34,243 bases of DNA from JAHIGH01 sp964564035 (lineage in GTDB: Bacteria; Patescibacteriota; Microgenomatia; Levybacterales; UBA12049). Shown here one piece after another: positions 23,621-31,730 of this stretch. Below the pieces are notes generated by a model. The model was not told the origin of the DNA. It ran no database searches and worked only from the letters and a program-made list of their open reading frames with translations. Position 1 is the stretch's first letter. Every line of letters starts with the position of its first letter. Both the position numbers and the translations under genes were made by a program. The stretch is taken from positions 1-34,243 of the forward strand of contig CAZLZN010000017.1 in assembly GCA_964564035.1 (NCBI GenBank). Reading direction: 5' to 3'.

Positions 23621-25039
23621 TCATCTGTGTATTTTTAATAAAGAGTGTATTTTATAAATATCTCCGGCACCCATCGTCACAATCACGGTATTGGATCTAT
23701 AAAAATTATGATCTATGTGTGCAATAATTTCTGTCAGTCCTCCTATGTGCTTCACATTCTTATGATTCTTGGCAATTTCCTGAGCAAGCAGTTCCGAACT
23801 AACGGTATCATCCGCCGGCTCCCTGGCGCTCGCGTAAATATCGGAAAGCAAAACCTCCGAACAATCATCAAAAGCTTTCGCGAAATCATAAAACAAATTT
23901 TTTGTCCTGGAATATGTATGAGGCTGAAAAATACATACAATTTGCTTGTCCGGATATTGTTTTTTAAGTCCGGCAAGCGTTTTCTTTATTTCAGTAGGGT
24001 GATGCGCGTAATCATCATAAACTTTGGCGCCGCTATTTAATACACCTATATATTCAAGCCTTCTCTTTGATCCCTTAAAAGCTGCCAAACCGGTTTTTAT
24101 CTTGTCGATTGTCAATCCGCTCTCAATAGCCGCGATAAATGCCGCGAGCGCGTTCAGTCCATTATGCTCGCCGGCTATATTAAGCATAAATTCCCCCATG
24201 CTTTTACCATAAGCCTCAACCCAAAAAAACATTCTCTCCCCCGAAATACTAAGCCTGCTGATTACATAATTATTATCGGGATTAAATCCAAAAGTGACAG
24301 CATACCCGGAATATTCACTTAACAATATTTTTACCTGTCTATCATCCCCGTTTGCTATAAGCACTCCCTTATTTGATATATTTTTGGCAAATTTCAAAAA
24401 GTTATTTCTCACATCATCTATATCTTTGAATATATCCGGATGATCAAATTCGATATTTGTAACAACTGCGATATCTGGTTTTTGCAGTAAAAACTTCGGC
24501 CTCTTATCGTATTTTGGCTCCAGCGCGTACTCATCTGCCTCGGCTACAAATACATTTCCACGGCCATAATGCCCTGGAGCGCCCAACGATCCAACGTTAC
24601 CGGTTCCAATTACAAAAGTCGGATCAAGCTTATTTACCATAAAAATCGTAGCAATCATTCCTGTCGTTGTTGTTTTACCATGAGTTCCGGCAACCGATAT
24701 TCTCTTATATTTCTTTTCGAAGACATCTCCTTGCATAAAGTAAGCAAGCGCTTCACCTGTAGTCATAACCGCGATATTCTTTTGTTTAGCTTTTTTTACC
24801 TCGATATTATCATACCCGTTATGAGCGCCTGTCGTTATGACCAGATCCGGTTTTTTTATATTATCTTCTGAAAACCCCTTGAAGGGGACTATCCCGGCTT
24901 TTTTGAGAGCATCATCCGTTATAAATTCTTGATCAATATCTGACCCCGTAACCTTACAACCGGCCTCTTTCGCGATTATCGCTAGCGGCGTCATGCCAAC
25001 TCCTTTTATTCCTACAAAATGTATATATTTTTTTTTCAT
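23621..25039 (-). CDS. murC: UDP-N-acetylmuramate-L-alanine ligase
   Basis: ATP-dependent ligase adding the first amino acid (usually L-Ala) to UDP-MurNAc. All three Mur domains are there: the N-terminal Rossmann part VGIKGVGMTPLA (9-20), the ATP-binding loop GTHGKTTTT (118-126), the central EADEYALEPKYD and NIEFDHPDIF, and the C-terminal domain with YDDYAHHPTEI and QPHTYSRTKNLF. The 472-aa length is normal. It overlaps pgeF by 4 nt (ATGA), within murE-pgeF-murC-murB. Confidence 0.95.
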   Translation of the reverse strand: MKKKYIHFVGIKGVGMTPLAIIAKEAGCKVTGSDIDQEFITDDALKKAGIVPFKGFSEDNIKKPDLVITTGAHNGYDNIEVKKAKQKNIAVMTTGEALAYFMQGDVFEKKYKRISVAGTHGKTTTTGMIATIFMVNKLDPTFVIGTGNVGSLGAPGHYGRGNVFVAEADEYALEPKYDKRPKFLLQKPDIAVVTNIEFDHPDIFKDIDDVRNNFLKFAKNISNKGVLIANGDDRQVKILLSEYSGYAVTFGFNPDNNYVISRLSISGERMFFWVEAYGKSMGEFMLNIAGEHNGLNALAAFIAAIESGLTIDKIKTGLAAFKGSKRRLEYIGVLNSGAKVYDDYAHHPTEIKKTLAGLKKQYPDKQIVCIFQPHTYSRTKNLFYDFAKAFDDCSEVLLSDIYASAREPADDTVSSELLAQEIAKNHKNVKHIGGLTEIIAHIDHNFYRSNTVIVTMGAGDIYKIHSLLKIHR

Positions 25040-25755
25040 AATAATCCTATTATCCCGACAAATCTACCCGAGTCGTCTCTTTCACGTCTATAAGAATAAA
25101 AATCCTGATCTTCAAAAGTACATATTCCGCAATCTTCAATCTCTTCTTTGTTTACTCCGCGATCGACCAATTGTTTTTTTATAATTTTCGGCAAACTAAT
25201 ATACATTTTATCTCGTTTCTCTATCACAAAATCTTCACTGTTCGCAAATTTCATCCTGAAATTTGTCCCGCGCTCGGCGCTAACCGAATAACAGCACTCT
25301 CTGATGCCGGGACCGATATATGCAATCAAATCCCGTGTATTCATTCCCTTTTTTTCAAATTCATCAACCGCATTTACAATTATCTCATCATACACACCTC
25401 TCCAGCCTGCGTGAAAAACACCGACAGTAGTCAATTTTCTGTCTGCTATAAAAACAGGGAAACAATCTGCGCATTTAACTGCCAAAAATACATTCTTATC
25501 ACTAGTTATCATCCCGTCGGTCTTTAGAATTCTCCAACCCCTGTTATCGCTCGTTACCCATTCAACATTATTTCCGTGCACCTGTTCCATATCCACTATA
25601 TTCAACGGATCAATTCCCAGATCCAATCCAAAATTTTTCAAATTTTTACGGCTGTCGGATCTTATTGATGACATATCTCCATAGTATTTTGTAGAAAAAC
25701 CATGAACGATTTTATTTTGTGATTCCAATTTCGAAAATTTAAATATTTGTGTCAT
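25036..25755 (-). CDS. pgeF: PgeF/YfiH-type multicopper-fold (laccase-domain) protein
   Basis: Family known as YfiH/YlmD/LACC1. Metal or catalytic residues are present: H60 in EQVHG, C98 in CADC and H115 in FHAGWRG, followed by YIGPGIRECCYSV. At 239 aa it is full length. E. coli YfiH (PgeF) is reported to remove wrongly made UDP-MurNAc-L-Ser so that L-Ala is kept in peptidoglycan; other members act as purine nucleoside phosphorylases. Here it overlaps murC and murE by 4 nt on each side, that is, between the ligase that adds the first residue and the one that adds the third, which favours the peptidoglycan-editing role. Confidence 0.88.
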   Translation of the reverse strand: MTQIFKFSKLESQNKIVHGFSTKYYGDMSSIRSDSRKNLKNFGLDLGIDPLNIVDMEQVHGNNVEWVTSDNRGWRILKTDGMITSDKNVFLAVKCADCFPVFIADRKLTTVGVFHAGWRGVYDEIIVNAVDEFEKKGMNTRDLIAYIGPGIRECCYSVSAERGTNFRMKFANSEDFVIEKRDKMYISLPKIIKKQLVDRGVNKEEIEDCGICTFEDQDFYSYRRERDDSGRFVGIIGLL

Positions 25756-26930
25756 TTTACGCGGCCCAAAGCCTTTTTTACTGCCTCATGCTCACTCCAA
25801 TGCACTTCACCTCGGCCGTAATTCATACTACCCTCGTGTCCCTTACCGGTAAGCACTAATACATCGCCTGCCCGCGCCATGGCTATAGCCGTATCAATCG
25901 CCTCGGACCTGTCATCGATAATAAGTAATTTACCTTTGAAATTTTTAGATATTCCTTTTTTAATCTCATTATTTATAGCCGTTAGCGATTCATCCCTGGG
26001 ATCCTCAGATGTCAATATTATTATGTCGGAATAATCCGAAGATATTTTTCCCATAAGGGGCCTCTTATAATGATCCCGTGCTCCTGCCGCGCCGAATACA
26101 TGAATCAGCCTGTTTTTTTTAATTTTTTTTAGCTCCGGCAATATTTCCAAAAATGAATTTGGGGTATGAGCAAAATCAATATAAATTTTATATTCATTAT
26201 CATAAACCAGCTCCTGCCTGCCGGTAGGAGGCTTAAATGTGCTAATACCCTTTTTAATTTCAGATTCAGGTATGCCTAAGCTATATAAAGAAGCAATTGC
26301 AGCTAAGCAATTATATTTATTAAATCGCCCGATAAGCTTTGTTTCAAAATGAAAATTATGAGGATTTATGTCAGAATCCTTTTTAAATCCATATGTCTGA
26401 AAACTTTTATTTTTTAATATTTTCTTCAATAATTTATACGACTTATCATCTTTATTGATAATCGCTGTCTGGGCTGATTTCAGAAGCTTTGCTTTGGCGT
26501 TTACATAATTTTCATACGTTTTATGATAATCCAAATGCTCGCCTGTTATATTGGTCACAACACCAACTTGAAACGGTATCCCGGCGACCCTATGCTGATC
26601 AAGAGCATGTGATGTAACCTCTAGCACCAGGTATTTCGCACCGGCTCTCCTGGCCTTTCCGATTAGCTTTCTCAACGCAAAAAATCTGGGCGTAGTCACG
26701 TGGTAACCAACCGGTTCGTGTTTATTGTCTATAATAGCGCTGACACTCGTAACAACCGCTGCTTTATAGCCGCTTTTTTGCAAAACATGATAAATTATGC
26801 TGGCGGTTGTTGTTTTACCGTCAGTTCCGGTAACTCCGATTATTACCATTCCGCGGTAGGGAAAAAGATAAAAAATATTCGCGGCATGCGCCTGAAAAAA
26901 GTGTAAAAAATTTTTAATTTTCTGCAGCAT
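25752..26930 (-). CDS. murE: MurE-type Mur ligase lacking the N-terminal domain
   Basis: Ligase that adds the third residue to UDP-MurNAc-dipeptide. Motifs: ATP loop GTDGKTTT (35-42), EVTSHALDQHRVAGI (104-118), NITGEHLDYH (127-136), the lysine in NAKAKLL, IDFAHTPNSF (251-260) and the C-terminal GKGHEGSM. The residue-selecting motif is SEDPRDE (308-314): DNPR is the meso-diaminopimelate form, and the arginine is kept here while the second position is Asp, so the amino acid is uncertain. At 392 aa it lacks most of the usual N-terminal UDP-binding domain (about 490 aa normally). It leads the operon; no Shine-Dalgarno. Confidence 0.9.
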   Translation of the reverse strand: MLQKIKNFLHFFQAHAANIFYLFPYRGMVIIGVTGTDGKTTTASIIYHVLQKSGYKAAVVTSVSAIIDNKHEPVGYHVTTPRFFALRKLIGKARRAGAKYLVLEVTSHALDQHRVAGIPFQVGVVTNITGEHLDYHKTYENYVNAKAKLLKSAQTAIINKDDKSYKLLKKILKNKSFQTYGFKKDSDINPHNFHFETKLIGRFNKYNCLAAIASLYSLGIPESEIKKGISTFKPPTGRQELVYDNEYKIYIDFAHTPNSFLEILPELKKIKKNRLIHVFGAAGARDHYKRPLMGKISSDYSDIIILTSEDPRDESLTAINNEIKKGISKNFKGKLLIIDDRSEAIDTAIAMARAGDVLVLTGKGHEGSMNYGRGEVHWSEHEAVKKALGRVK

Positions 26931-26945
26931 ATCTCTAACCCGCTT

Positions 26946-26951
26946 ATTATA
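26946..26951 (-). promoter_or_regulatory. -10 box of the murE operon
   Basis: TATAAT on the minus strand, 15 nt before the murE ATG. The -35 is weak (CTGTAA at an 18-nt spacing). No Shine-Dalgarno is present between them. Confidence 0.5.
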
Positions 26952-26975
26952 CCTCTTAATGAAGCTTTTTTACAG

Positions 26976-27554
26976 TTATTTTATTTGTTTTTTTAGAATA
27001 TCCAAAAAAACATAATAATATTGATAATACATATAAATATTTACCGCAATTAAAAGCGGAAATATCACAAACTGCTCAACAAAGCCGCTCGTTTCGACTC
27101 TATAGCGTTTTATCGGTGGAATTCCGAATTTTACAGGAATAGGCAAAAGCCAGGGAACACCTTCTCGCGTCAAGGTATCCATGACCAGATGGGATACAAA
27201 ACCGATCATAAATGCCCACCAAATAATTTCCATGTCCAAATTGGAAAAACTCGGCGCCAGCATATCCAATAAGTACTTAAATCCAAATCCGAATAAAACA
27301 ATACCGATGACTGAATGAGATAAAAACCTGTGGCCTCCAAGCATTTTCCCGATAAATCGCCCGGCTATGCCGCCAATTGGCAAATTTCTCCAAAACGGCG
27401 CTGTAGGCTGGTCAATATCTGGCGCTACCCCGCCTATCATATTCGCGAGTATTGCGGTCAGCCCTGTAGCCAGAGATATATTTTCCGGCGGACTGATAAT
27501 TACTGCCGACGCGAGCACGGTAAAAGCGGCAAGATCATGCGTTCTTCCGGTCAT
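26976..27554 (-). CDS. YdjM-family membrane-bound metal-dependent hydrolase
   Basis: Membrane protein with several hydrophobic helices and the family's metal-binding pattern: H6 in THDLAA, D46 and D48 in GGVAPDID, H75 and H80 in GGHRFLSHS, and H122 with D126 in SHLVMDTLT. The family contains LexA-regulated YdjM and archaeal and bacterial proteins similar to phospholipase-C-like hydrolases; no substrate is established. At 192 aa it is a usual length. The gene shares a 17-nt divergent promoter region with the DUF192 gene, and its start is 7 nt after a -10 TATACT, suggesting a leaderless mRNA. Confidence 0.85.
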   Translation of the reverse strand: MTGRTHDLAAFTVLASAVIISPPENISLATGLTAILANMIGGVAPDIDQPTAPFWRNLPIGGIAGRFIGKMLGGHRFLSHSVIGIVLFGFGFKYLLDMLAPSFSNLDMEIIWWAFMIGFVSHLVMDTLTREGVPWLLPIPVKFGIPPIKRYRVETSGFVEQFVIFPLLIAVNIYMYYQYYYVFLDILKKQIK

Positions 27555-27555
27555 A

Positions 27556-27567
27556 TATAATAGTATA
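27556..27567. promoter_or_regulatory. back-to-back -10 boxes of a 17-nt divergent promoter region
   Basis: The gap 27555-27571 holds a forward TATAAT (27556-27561), 10 nt before the DUF192 ATG, and directly next to it a reverse TATACT (27562-27567), 7 nt before the YdjM-like ATG. Both -35 elements would fall inside the opposite gene; neither is a good match. The two polymerases could not use the sites at the same time. Confidence 0.5.
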
Positions 27568-27571
27568 GTTC

Positions 27572-27907
27572 ATGAAAATAATAAATTCATCCAAAAAAAC
27601 GTCTCTCAGCTCAAATGCACACCCGGCAAAGAGTCTCATAGAAAATATGCTGGGTCTTATCGCCGCTCCCAAAGGTCAATCTATGATTTTCAAAACCAGA
27701 TTTGGCATCCATACTTTTTTTATGAAATATCCTCTTGATATCCTTATACTGGACAACAACAGCCGGGTAACCAAATTAAAACAATCTCTTATGCCTAATA
27801 ATATTTTTTTTTGGAATCCTAAACATTCAACAATTATTGAGTTGCCCCCGGGTGCTATAATTGCTTCGAAAACAAAAGTAGGTGATTTTATAGATATTAT
27901 TTGCTAA
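27572..27907 (+). CDS. DUF192 family protein
   Basis: Small beta-rich protein of the DUF192 family, widespread in bacteria and archaea and of unknown function. The signature is complete: the R-x-x-GL-like ENMLGLIAAP, then GQSMIFKTRFGIHTFFMKYPLDILILD, and the C-terminal IIELPPGAIIAS. At 111 aa it is a single-domain version with no membrane anchor or signal peptide, so it is likely cytoplasmic, unlike many secreted members. It precedes the tRNA-binding-domain gene by 13 nt, so the two may be co-transcribed. Confidence 0.85.
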   Translation: MKIINSSKKTSLSSNAHPAKSLIENMLGLIAAPKGQSMIFKTRFGIHTFFMKYPLDILILDNNSRVTKLKQSLMPNNIFFWNPKHSTIIELPPGAIIASKTKVGDFIDIIC

Positions 27908-27920
27908 AATCAATATACAT

Positions 27921-28250
27921 ATGAAGCCTGTTATTAGCTACGATGATTTTTCCAAACTCGATCTCCGGGTCGGACTGGTAAAAGATTGTGTCCGTAAAGA
28001 AGGATCCGATAAATTACTCAGGCTCACTGTCGACTTCGGAGATGAAGGCACTCTCACCATTCTTTCAGGTATTTACCCTCATTACGAACCGGAGGATATT
28101 AAAAATAAACAATTTATATTCGTTATAAATCTCGAACCTAGAAAAATAATGGGCGAACTATCACAGGGCATGATTTTATGCGCCGATTCGGAAAAACCAA
28201 TTCCTCTCAAACCCAAATCAAAATCCGCTCCCGGCACCCCCATCAGATGA
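27921..28250 (+). CDS. stand-alone tRNA-binding OB-fold domain protein
   Basis: 109-aa protein similar to the C-terminal dimerisation/tRNA-binding domain of methionyl-tRNA synthetase and to Trbp111/CsaA. The OB-fold pattern is visible: FSKLDLRVGLVKDC, SDKLLRLTVDFG, TILSGIYPHYEPEDIKNK, VINLEPRKIMGELSQGMILCA. As a free domain it may bind tRNA in trans or help a shorter MetRS; a chaperone role as reported for CsaA is another option. No synthetase lies next to it. The C-terminal LKPKSKSAPGTPIR is the usual short tail. Confidence 0.87.
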   Translation: MKPVISYDDFSKLDLRVGLVKDCVRKEGSDKLLRLTVDFGDEGTLTILSGIYPHYEPEDIKNKQFIFVINLEPRKIMGELSQGMILCADSEKPIPLKPKSKSAPGTPIR

Positions 28251-28257
28251 AAAACAA

Positions 28258-28293
28258 TACTAACCTCTAACCCCTAAAGCCCTAACCCCCTAC
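28258..28293 (-). repeat. C/G-rich 7-8-nt repeat after pbp2
   Basis: The 51-nt convergent gap between the tRNA-binding gene and pbp2 holds CTAA/CTAC cores at 28260, 28267, 28274, 28282 and 28290, a 7-7-8-8 spacing. On the strand transcribed from pbp2 it reads as guanine runs of 5, 3, 4 and 2 separated by short TTA-type loops, so the 3' end of the pbp2 mRNA (or the DNA) could form a two-layer G-quadruplex. No ordinary terminator is seen here. Confidence 0.55.
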
Positions 28294-28301
28294 ATATTAG
28301 T

Positions 28302-30086
28302 TCAGTTCGCCGCTTCGCTGGCTGTCGGCACAGGATTAATTTCCAAAGCTGACACGTCAAAATCATCGACTAAATTTAAATTCTTTGGCAGCATCACATC
28401 TCCTTGTGTCTCCGTTGGCGGAATTTCATAATAAGTAAGCAATTTTTTTGCAGCGTTGAAAAAAACAGGAGCTGCTGTCTCTGAACCATAGATCGAAGTA
28501 CTCGGCCTGTTCAATACGATTAACATAACAAATTTTGGGTCATCGGCAGGCGCGAAGCCGATAAAGGAAGTAATTGTTTTGTGAGGATCATAATGCCCGG
28601 CGATCGGGATTTGCGCAGTTCCTGTTTTTCCCGCGATCCTATAGCCCTTAACGCTGACCCATTTTGCCTCACCTTTATTCACGGCATTAACAAGCATTTC
28701 AGTCATTATTTTAGCCGTTTTTTCCGAAATTGGCTGACCTGTTTTTTTCGGTAATATTTTAATCCTCTCGCCTTCGGCTGTAACAATCTCAGCCGCCGCG
28801 TGCGGCTCCATTCGCGCACCGCCGTTAGCTATAGCAGCAAACGATGAAAGTAATTGCAGAGGAGTTACTGTTATGCCCTGCCCGAACGTCGCTGTCGCCA
28901 GATCAATTGGATACCAGCTCTCTCTGGCACGGAGCTGTGGTGACTCTTCACCCTGCAAATCGACTCCCGTATAAGATCCGATTCCCCACTTCTCAAAATA
29001 ATTAAGCATCCGGTCAAGACCGAGTTTACGGCCTACGAACACCATCCCAGTGTTATCGGAATGTACAATTACATCCGTCATATTTGAACCGGAACGGTAT
29101 TTATCATTCCAGGTACGCACGGTATAATCATCAATCTCAACAGGCCCCCCGCATATAGAGCATACAGTATCATGTCGGACCAATCCTTCTTCCAATGCGG
29201 ATGCCATAACGAGAGGCTTAAACGTGGAACCCGGTTCATATGTATCGGATAAAAAGGGATTTTTATATATATCATCGCCGAATTTATAATATTCCCCGGG
29301 ATTATAATTAGGAAGTGATGCCATAGCTATTATTCCGCCTGTCTTTGGATCAATTATTCCACCCATTCCGCTGACAGCTCCGTATTTAATAATTCCTTTT
29401 TTTAGCTCCTGTTCCAATATAAACTGAACAGTCCTGTCCAAATGTAATACCAGACTCCGGCCGTCTACTTTTCCGGAGAACTCATTCAATCTGGAAACTA
29501 CCGGATTCCCCCATGCATCTTGCATTCTTATGCTTACACCGGGCTTACCGCGAAGCTGCCTGTCATAATAACCCTCCAGTCCGAAATAACCCTTAGGCTC
29601 TCCATTCTCGTCCTTTCCCACAAAACCCAGCATATGCGCCGCCATAGAGGCCTCGGGATAAAATCTGTTTTGAGATTCTTCAAAATCGAGGCCCGCTAAT
29701 TTTAATTTTAAAATTCTGCTCTTTAATTCGTCATCCAGACCGGATTTTATGGGTGAATAGAAGCTTTTCCTCGACAATGCGGCGCTTATCGTACTGCTTT
29801 CCATATTTAGCATGGCAGACAATTTTGCACTAACTTCATCTTTATCTTTAATAACCTTAGGATTAGCAAATAATAAATAATTTATTTTGTTTGCCGCGAT
29901 TTTAAATCCGTCTGAGGCCAGTATCAATCCTCTTGAAGGCATTACTTTCGTTTCCGCCCCATACTGCTGGGCTCCAATCTTTGCCAGCTCGTCAGCTTTC
30001 ACGATTTGCCAATAATACAAACGTGCTTCAATAAAAAGAAACAAAACAATAAAAATAAATAAGCTAAACCTGTAGCGCCATTTCAT
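28302..30086 (-). CDS. class B penicillin-binding protein (FtsI/PBP2-like transpeptidase)
   Basis: Peptidoglycan transpeptidase of the septal/elongation class. One N-terminal membrane helix (about 6-24) is followed by the dimerisation/pedestal domain (about 45-205, with MPSRGLILASDG) and the transpeptidase domain with the three active-site motifs: STFK (Ser287, Lys290), SDN (343-345) and KTGT (487-490). The length of 594 aa is normal; no transglycosylase or PASTA domain. It follows ftsL and rsmH in the conserved division cluster, which favours an FtsI (PBP3) role. The start has no Shine-Dalgarno and lies 15 nt after ftsL. Confidence 0.94.
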   Translation of the reverse strand: MKWRYRFSLFIFIVLFLFIEARLYYWQIVKADELAKIGAQQYGAETKVMPSRGLILASDGFKIAANKINYLLFANPKVIKDKDEVSAKLSAMLNMESSTISAALSRKSFYSPIKSGLDDELKSRILKLKLAGLDFEESQNRFYPEASMAAHMLGFVGKDENGEPKGYFGLEGYYDRQLRGKPGVSIRMQDAWGNPVVSRLNEFSGKVDGRSLVLHLDRTVQFILEQELKKGIIKYGAVSGMGGIIDPKTGGIIAMASLPNYNPGEYYKFGDDIYKNPFLSDTYEPGSTFKPLVMASALEEGLVRHDTVCSICGGPVEIDDYTVRTWNDKYRSGSNMTDVIVHSDNTGMVFVGRKLGLDRMLNYFEKWGIGSYTGVDLQGEESPQLRARESWYPIDLATATFGQGITVTPLQLLSSFAAIANGGARMEPHAAAEIVTAEGERIKILPKKTGQPISEKTAKIMTEMLVNAVNKGEAKWVSVKGYRIAGKTGTAQIPIAGHYDPHKTITSFIGFAPADDPKFVMLIVLNRPSTSIYGSETAAPVFFNAAKKLLTYYEIPPTETQGDVMLPKNLNLVDDFDVSALEINPVPTASEAAN

Positions 30087-30101
30087 TGCAGAATAAAAAT
30101 A

Positions 30102-30386
30102 TTAATTTCCCCGGGCCATTGGTAAAGGATCTGTCAGATAAACATAGTCTTTTGGCTCTTTAAACCCCAGCTTTTTGGCATTTTTAATAATATTTTTCAA
30201 AGAAGATGCTTCAAGCACCTTTTCTTCAATCAGTATATTATCTTTTTTATACTTTGCTATCTCCGACTGCAAATATTCCAGATCAATGCCCGCCGTGGAA
30301 ACTCTATTTGAAATTACCACATGAGCAACCGATAAGCAAGCAACGGTAAACGCCAAAAATAAAATTATTAAAATCGGTTTCTTCAT
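30102..30386 (-). CDS. ftsL: FtsL-like division protein
   Basis: 94 aa: a short cytoplasmic start, one membrane helix (about 4-26, ILIILFLAFTVACLSVAHVVI), then an extracellular heptad-like helix (LEYLQSEIAKYKKDNILIEEKVLEASS) and a short C-terminal segment ending in KDYVYLTDP. This is the architecture of FtsL/DivIC, which link the septal synthase to the divisome. Sequence similarity in this family is low; the identification rests on topology and on its position between rsmH (4-nt overlap) and the class B PBP. Confidence 0.8.
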   Translation of the reverse strand: MKKPILIILFLAFTVACLSVAHVVISNRVSTAGIDLEYLQSEIAKYKKDNILIEEKVLEASSLKNIIKNAKKLGFKEPKDYVYLTDPLPMARGN

Positions 30387-31276
30387 ATTTTTTCTACAAA
30401 GCGAAGCTTTGCGCTCCTGCTTCTCACATTTTCATTTATCTCCTGATCACTTGGCAAAATCGGTTTTTTATTTACTACCCGTCCCTTTCCCATTTTTTCC
30501 CATCTAGCAAACTGCCTCTTAACTATACTGTCCTCCAAAGAATGGAACGAAATTACGCCGATTCTTCCATTCTCCTCGAGCAAATCAAAAGCTTTTAACA
30601 AAGCTGCTTCCAGATTTTCTAATTCACTATTTACAGCAATCCTAAGCGCCTGAAATATTCTGGCCTTAATATCCTGGCTATTTACTCGTCCTCTTATGCC
30701 CTTATCAATTATTACCGAAAGTTCGCCTGTCGTTTCAATCCTTTTTATTTTACGGGCGCCGACAATACTTTCAGCAATGGCATAAGAATACCTTTCTTCA
30801 CCCGATTTATAAAATAACTCATTTAGATCTCCTTTCGATAATACATTTACCAAATCACTCGCCTTCACATTCAGATCGCTATCCATCCTCATATCAAGCG
30901 GTCCATCCTGCTGAAAACTAAAACCCCTGTAACCGCTGTCAATATGATGGCTGGACAAACCCAGATCAAATATAACTCCGTTTACTTTCTCAAATGCGTT
31001 TTCCTTTGCGTGCTTATCAATATCCCTAAAATTCCCCCTAACTAAAACAAACTCCTTTTCATTTTTGATCTTTGATTTTTGATCTTTGATTTCTTGCCGT
31101 ACATATCCTATCGCTTCTTCATCTACATCCAAACTCAATACAACCCCTCCGCGCTTTAATATCTCAAGACTGTGTCCTCCGCCGCCCAAAGTCGCGTCAA
31201 TATATCTCCGTCCGGGCTTTACGCCCATCCCGTCTATTAATTCATGTAAAAGAACACTTGTATGATAATTATTCAT
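30383..31276 (-). CDS. rsmH: 16S rRNA (cytosine(1402)-N(4))-methyltransferase
   Basis: SAM-dependent methyltransferase of C1402 in the ribosomal P site. Family motifs: the SAM loop DATLGGGGHSLEIL (28-41), LSLDVDEEA, DLGLSSHHID (125-134), FSFQQDGPLDMRMD, and the C-terminal RSRSAKLRF. The length of 297 aa is normal. A surface segment between the SAM strand and the GNF motif (KDQKSKIKNEKE) is encoded by 7-nt-period repeats at 31061-31095. It sits between mraZ (21-nt gap) and ftsL (4-nt overlap). Confidence 0.95.
   Translation of the reverse strand: MNNYHTSVLLHELIDGMGVKPGRRYIDATLGGGGHSLEILKRGGVVLSLDVDEEAIGYVRQEIKDQKSKIKNEKEFVLVRGNFRDIDKHAKENAFEKVNGVIFDLGLSSHHIDSGYRGFSFQQDGPLDMRMDSDLNVKASDLVNVLSKGDLNELFYKSGEERYSYAIAESIVGARKIKRIETTGELSVIIDKGIRGRVNSQDIKARIFQALRIAVNSELENLEAALLKAFDLLEENGRIGVISFHSLEDSIVKRQFARWEKMGKGRVVNKKPILPSDQEINENVRSRSAKLRFVEKI
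31061..31095. repeat. 7-nt-period repeat inside rsmH
   Basis: The plus strand carries the 14-nt unit atttttgatctttg twice (31061-31074, 31075-31088) followed by a partial third copy. Each unit is itself two related heptamers, ATTTTTG and ATCTTTG. Because 14 is not a multiple of 3, gain or loss of a unit would shift the rsmH frame, while gain of three units would not. Confidence 0.8.
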
Positions 31277-31297
31277 CCTGCCTAACCAATATTATCC

Positions 31298-31729
31298 TTA
31301 TTCACCCCGAGCATTTAACTTATCTGCTATAGACTCAATGCCGATCGACAAATCTTTCTGATGCTTGTCCCACGCGCTCTTACTCCAAACTTCGACAAAT
31401 TTCTGTATCCCGGCATAAACAATGTCTTCCTCAAGCCTCGCGTATATTCTCAAAAATTCCGGTATTACAAATCTTCCCTTCAAATCCAGATTTACATAGC
31501 TTGCGTTACCGAGTAAAAATCTCTGTATTTCCCGAGTATTTTTATCAGTGAAGGGCTTACCCTCTGTGCCTTCAAGCAAAACTTTCCAATTTTCCTCGGA
31601 GACTATTATTAAACATTTCTCAAACCCCTGCGTTATAATTAACTTATCACCGAGTACCTCCCTGAACTTCTTTGGTAAAGATGTCTGAAACTTCTGACTT
31701 ATTTTAGAGTCATATTGTCCGATCAGCAT
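31298..31729 (-). CDS. mraZ: MraZ transcriptional regulator
   Basis: AbrB-like DNA-binding protein that controls the division/cell-wall cluster. Two tandem half-sites are visible: residues 1-60 (GQYDSKISQKFQTSLPKKFRE) and 75-140 (ASYVNLDLKGRFVIPEFLRIY), each with the DxKGR-IP-like loop, although the first copy has lost most of it (SKISQKFQTSLP). The length of 143 aa is normal. It is the first gene of mraZ-rsmH-ftsL-pbp2, and three to four spaced GTAG boxes lie just in front of it, so it probably represses its own promoter. Confidence 0.94.
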   Translation of the reverse strand: MLIGQYDSKISQKFQTSLPKKFREVLGDKLIITQGFEKCLIIVSEENWKVLLEGTEGKPFTDKNTREIQRFLLGNASYVNLDLKGRFVIPEFLRIYARLEEDIVYAGIQKFVEVWSKSAWDKHQKDLSIGIESIADKLNARGE

Positions 31730-31730
31730 A

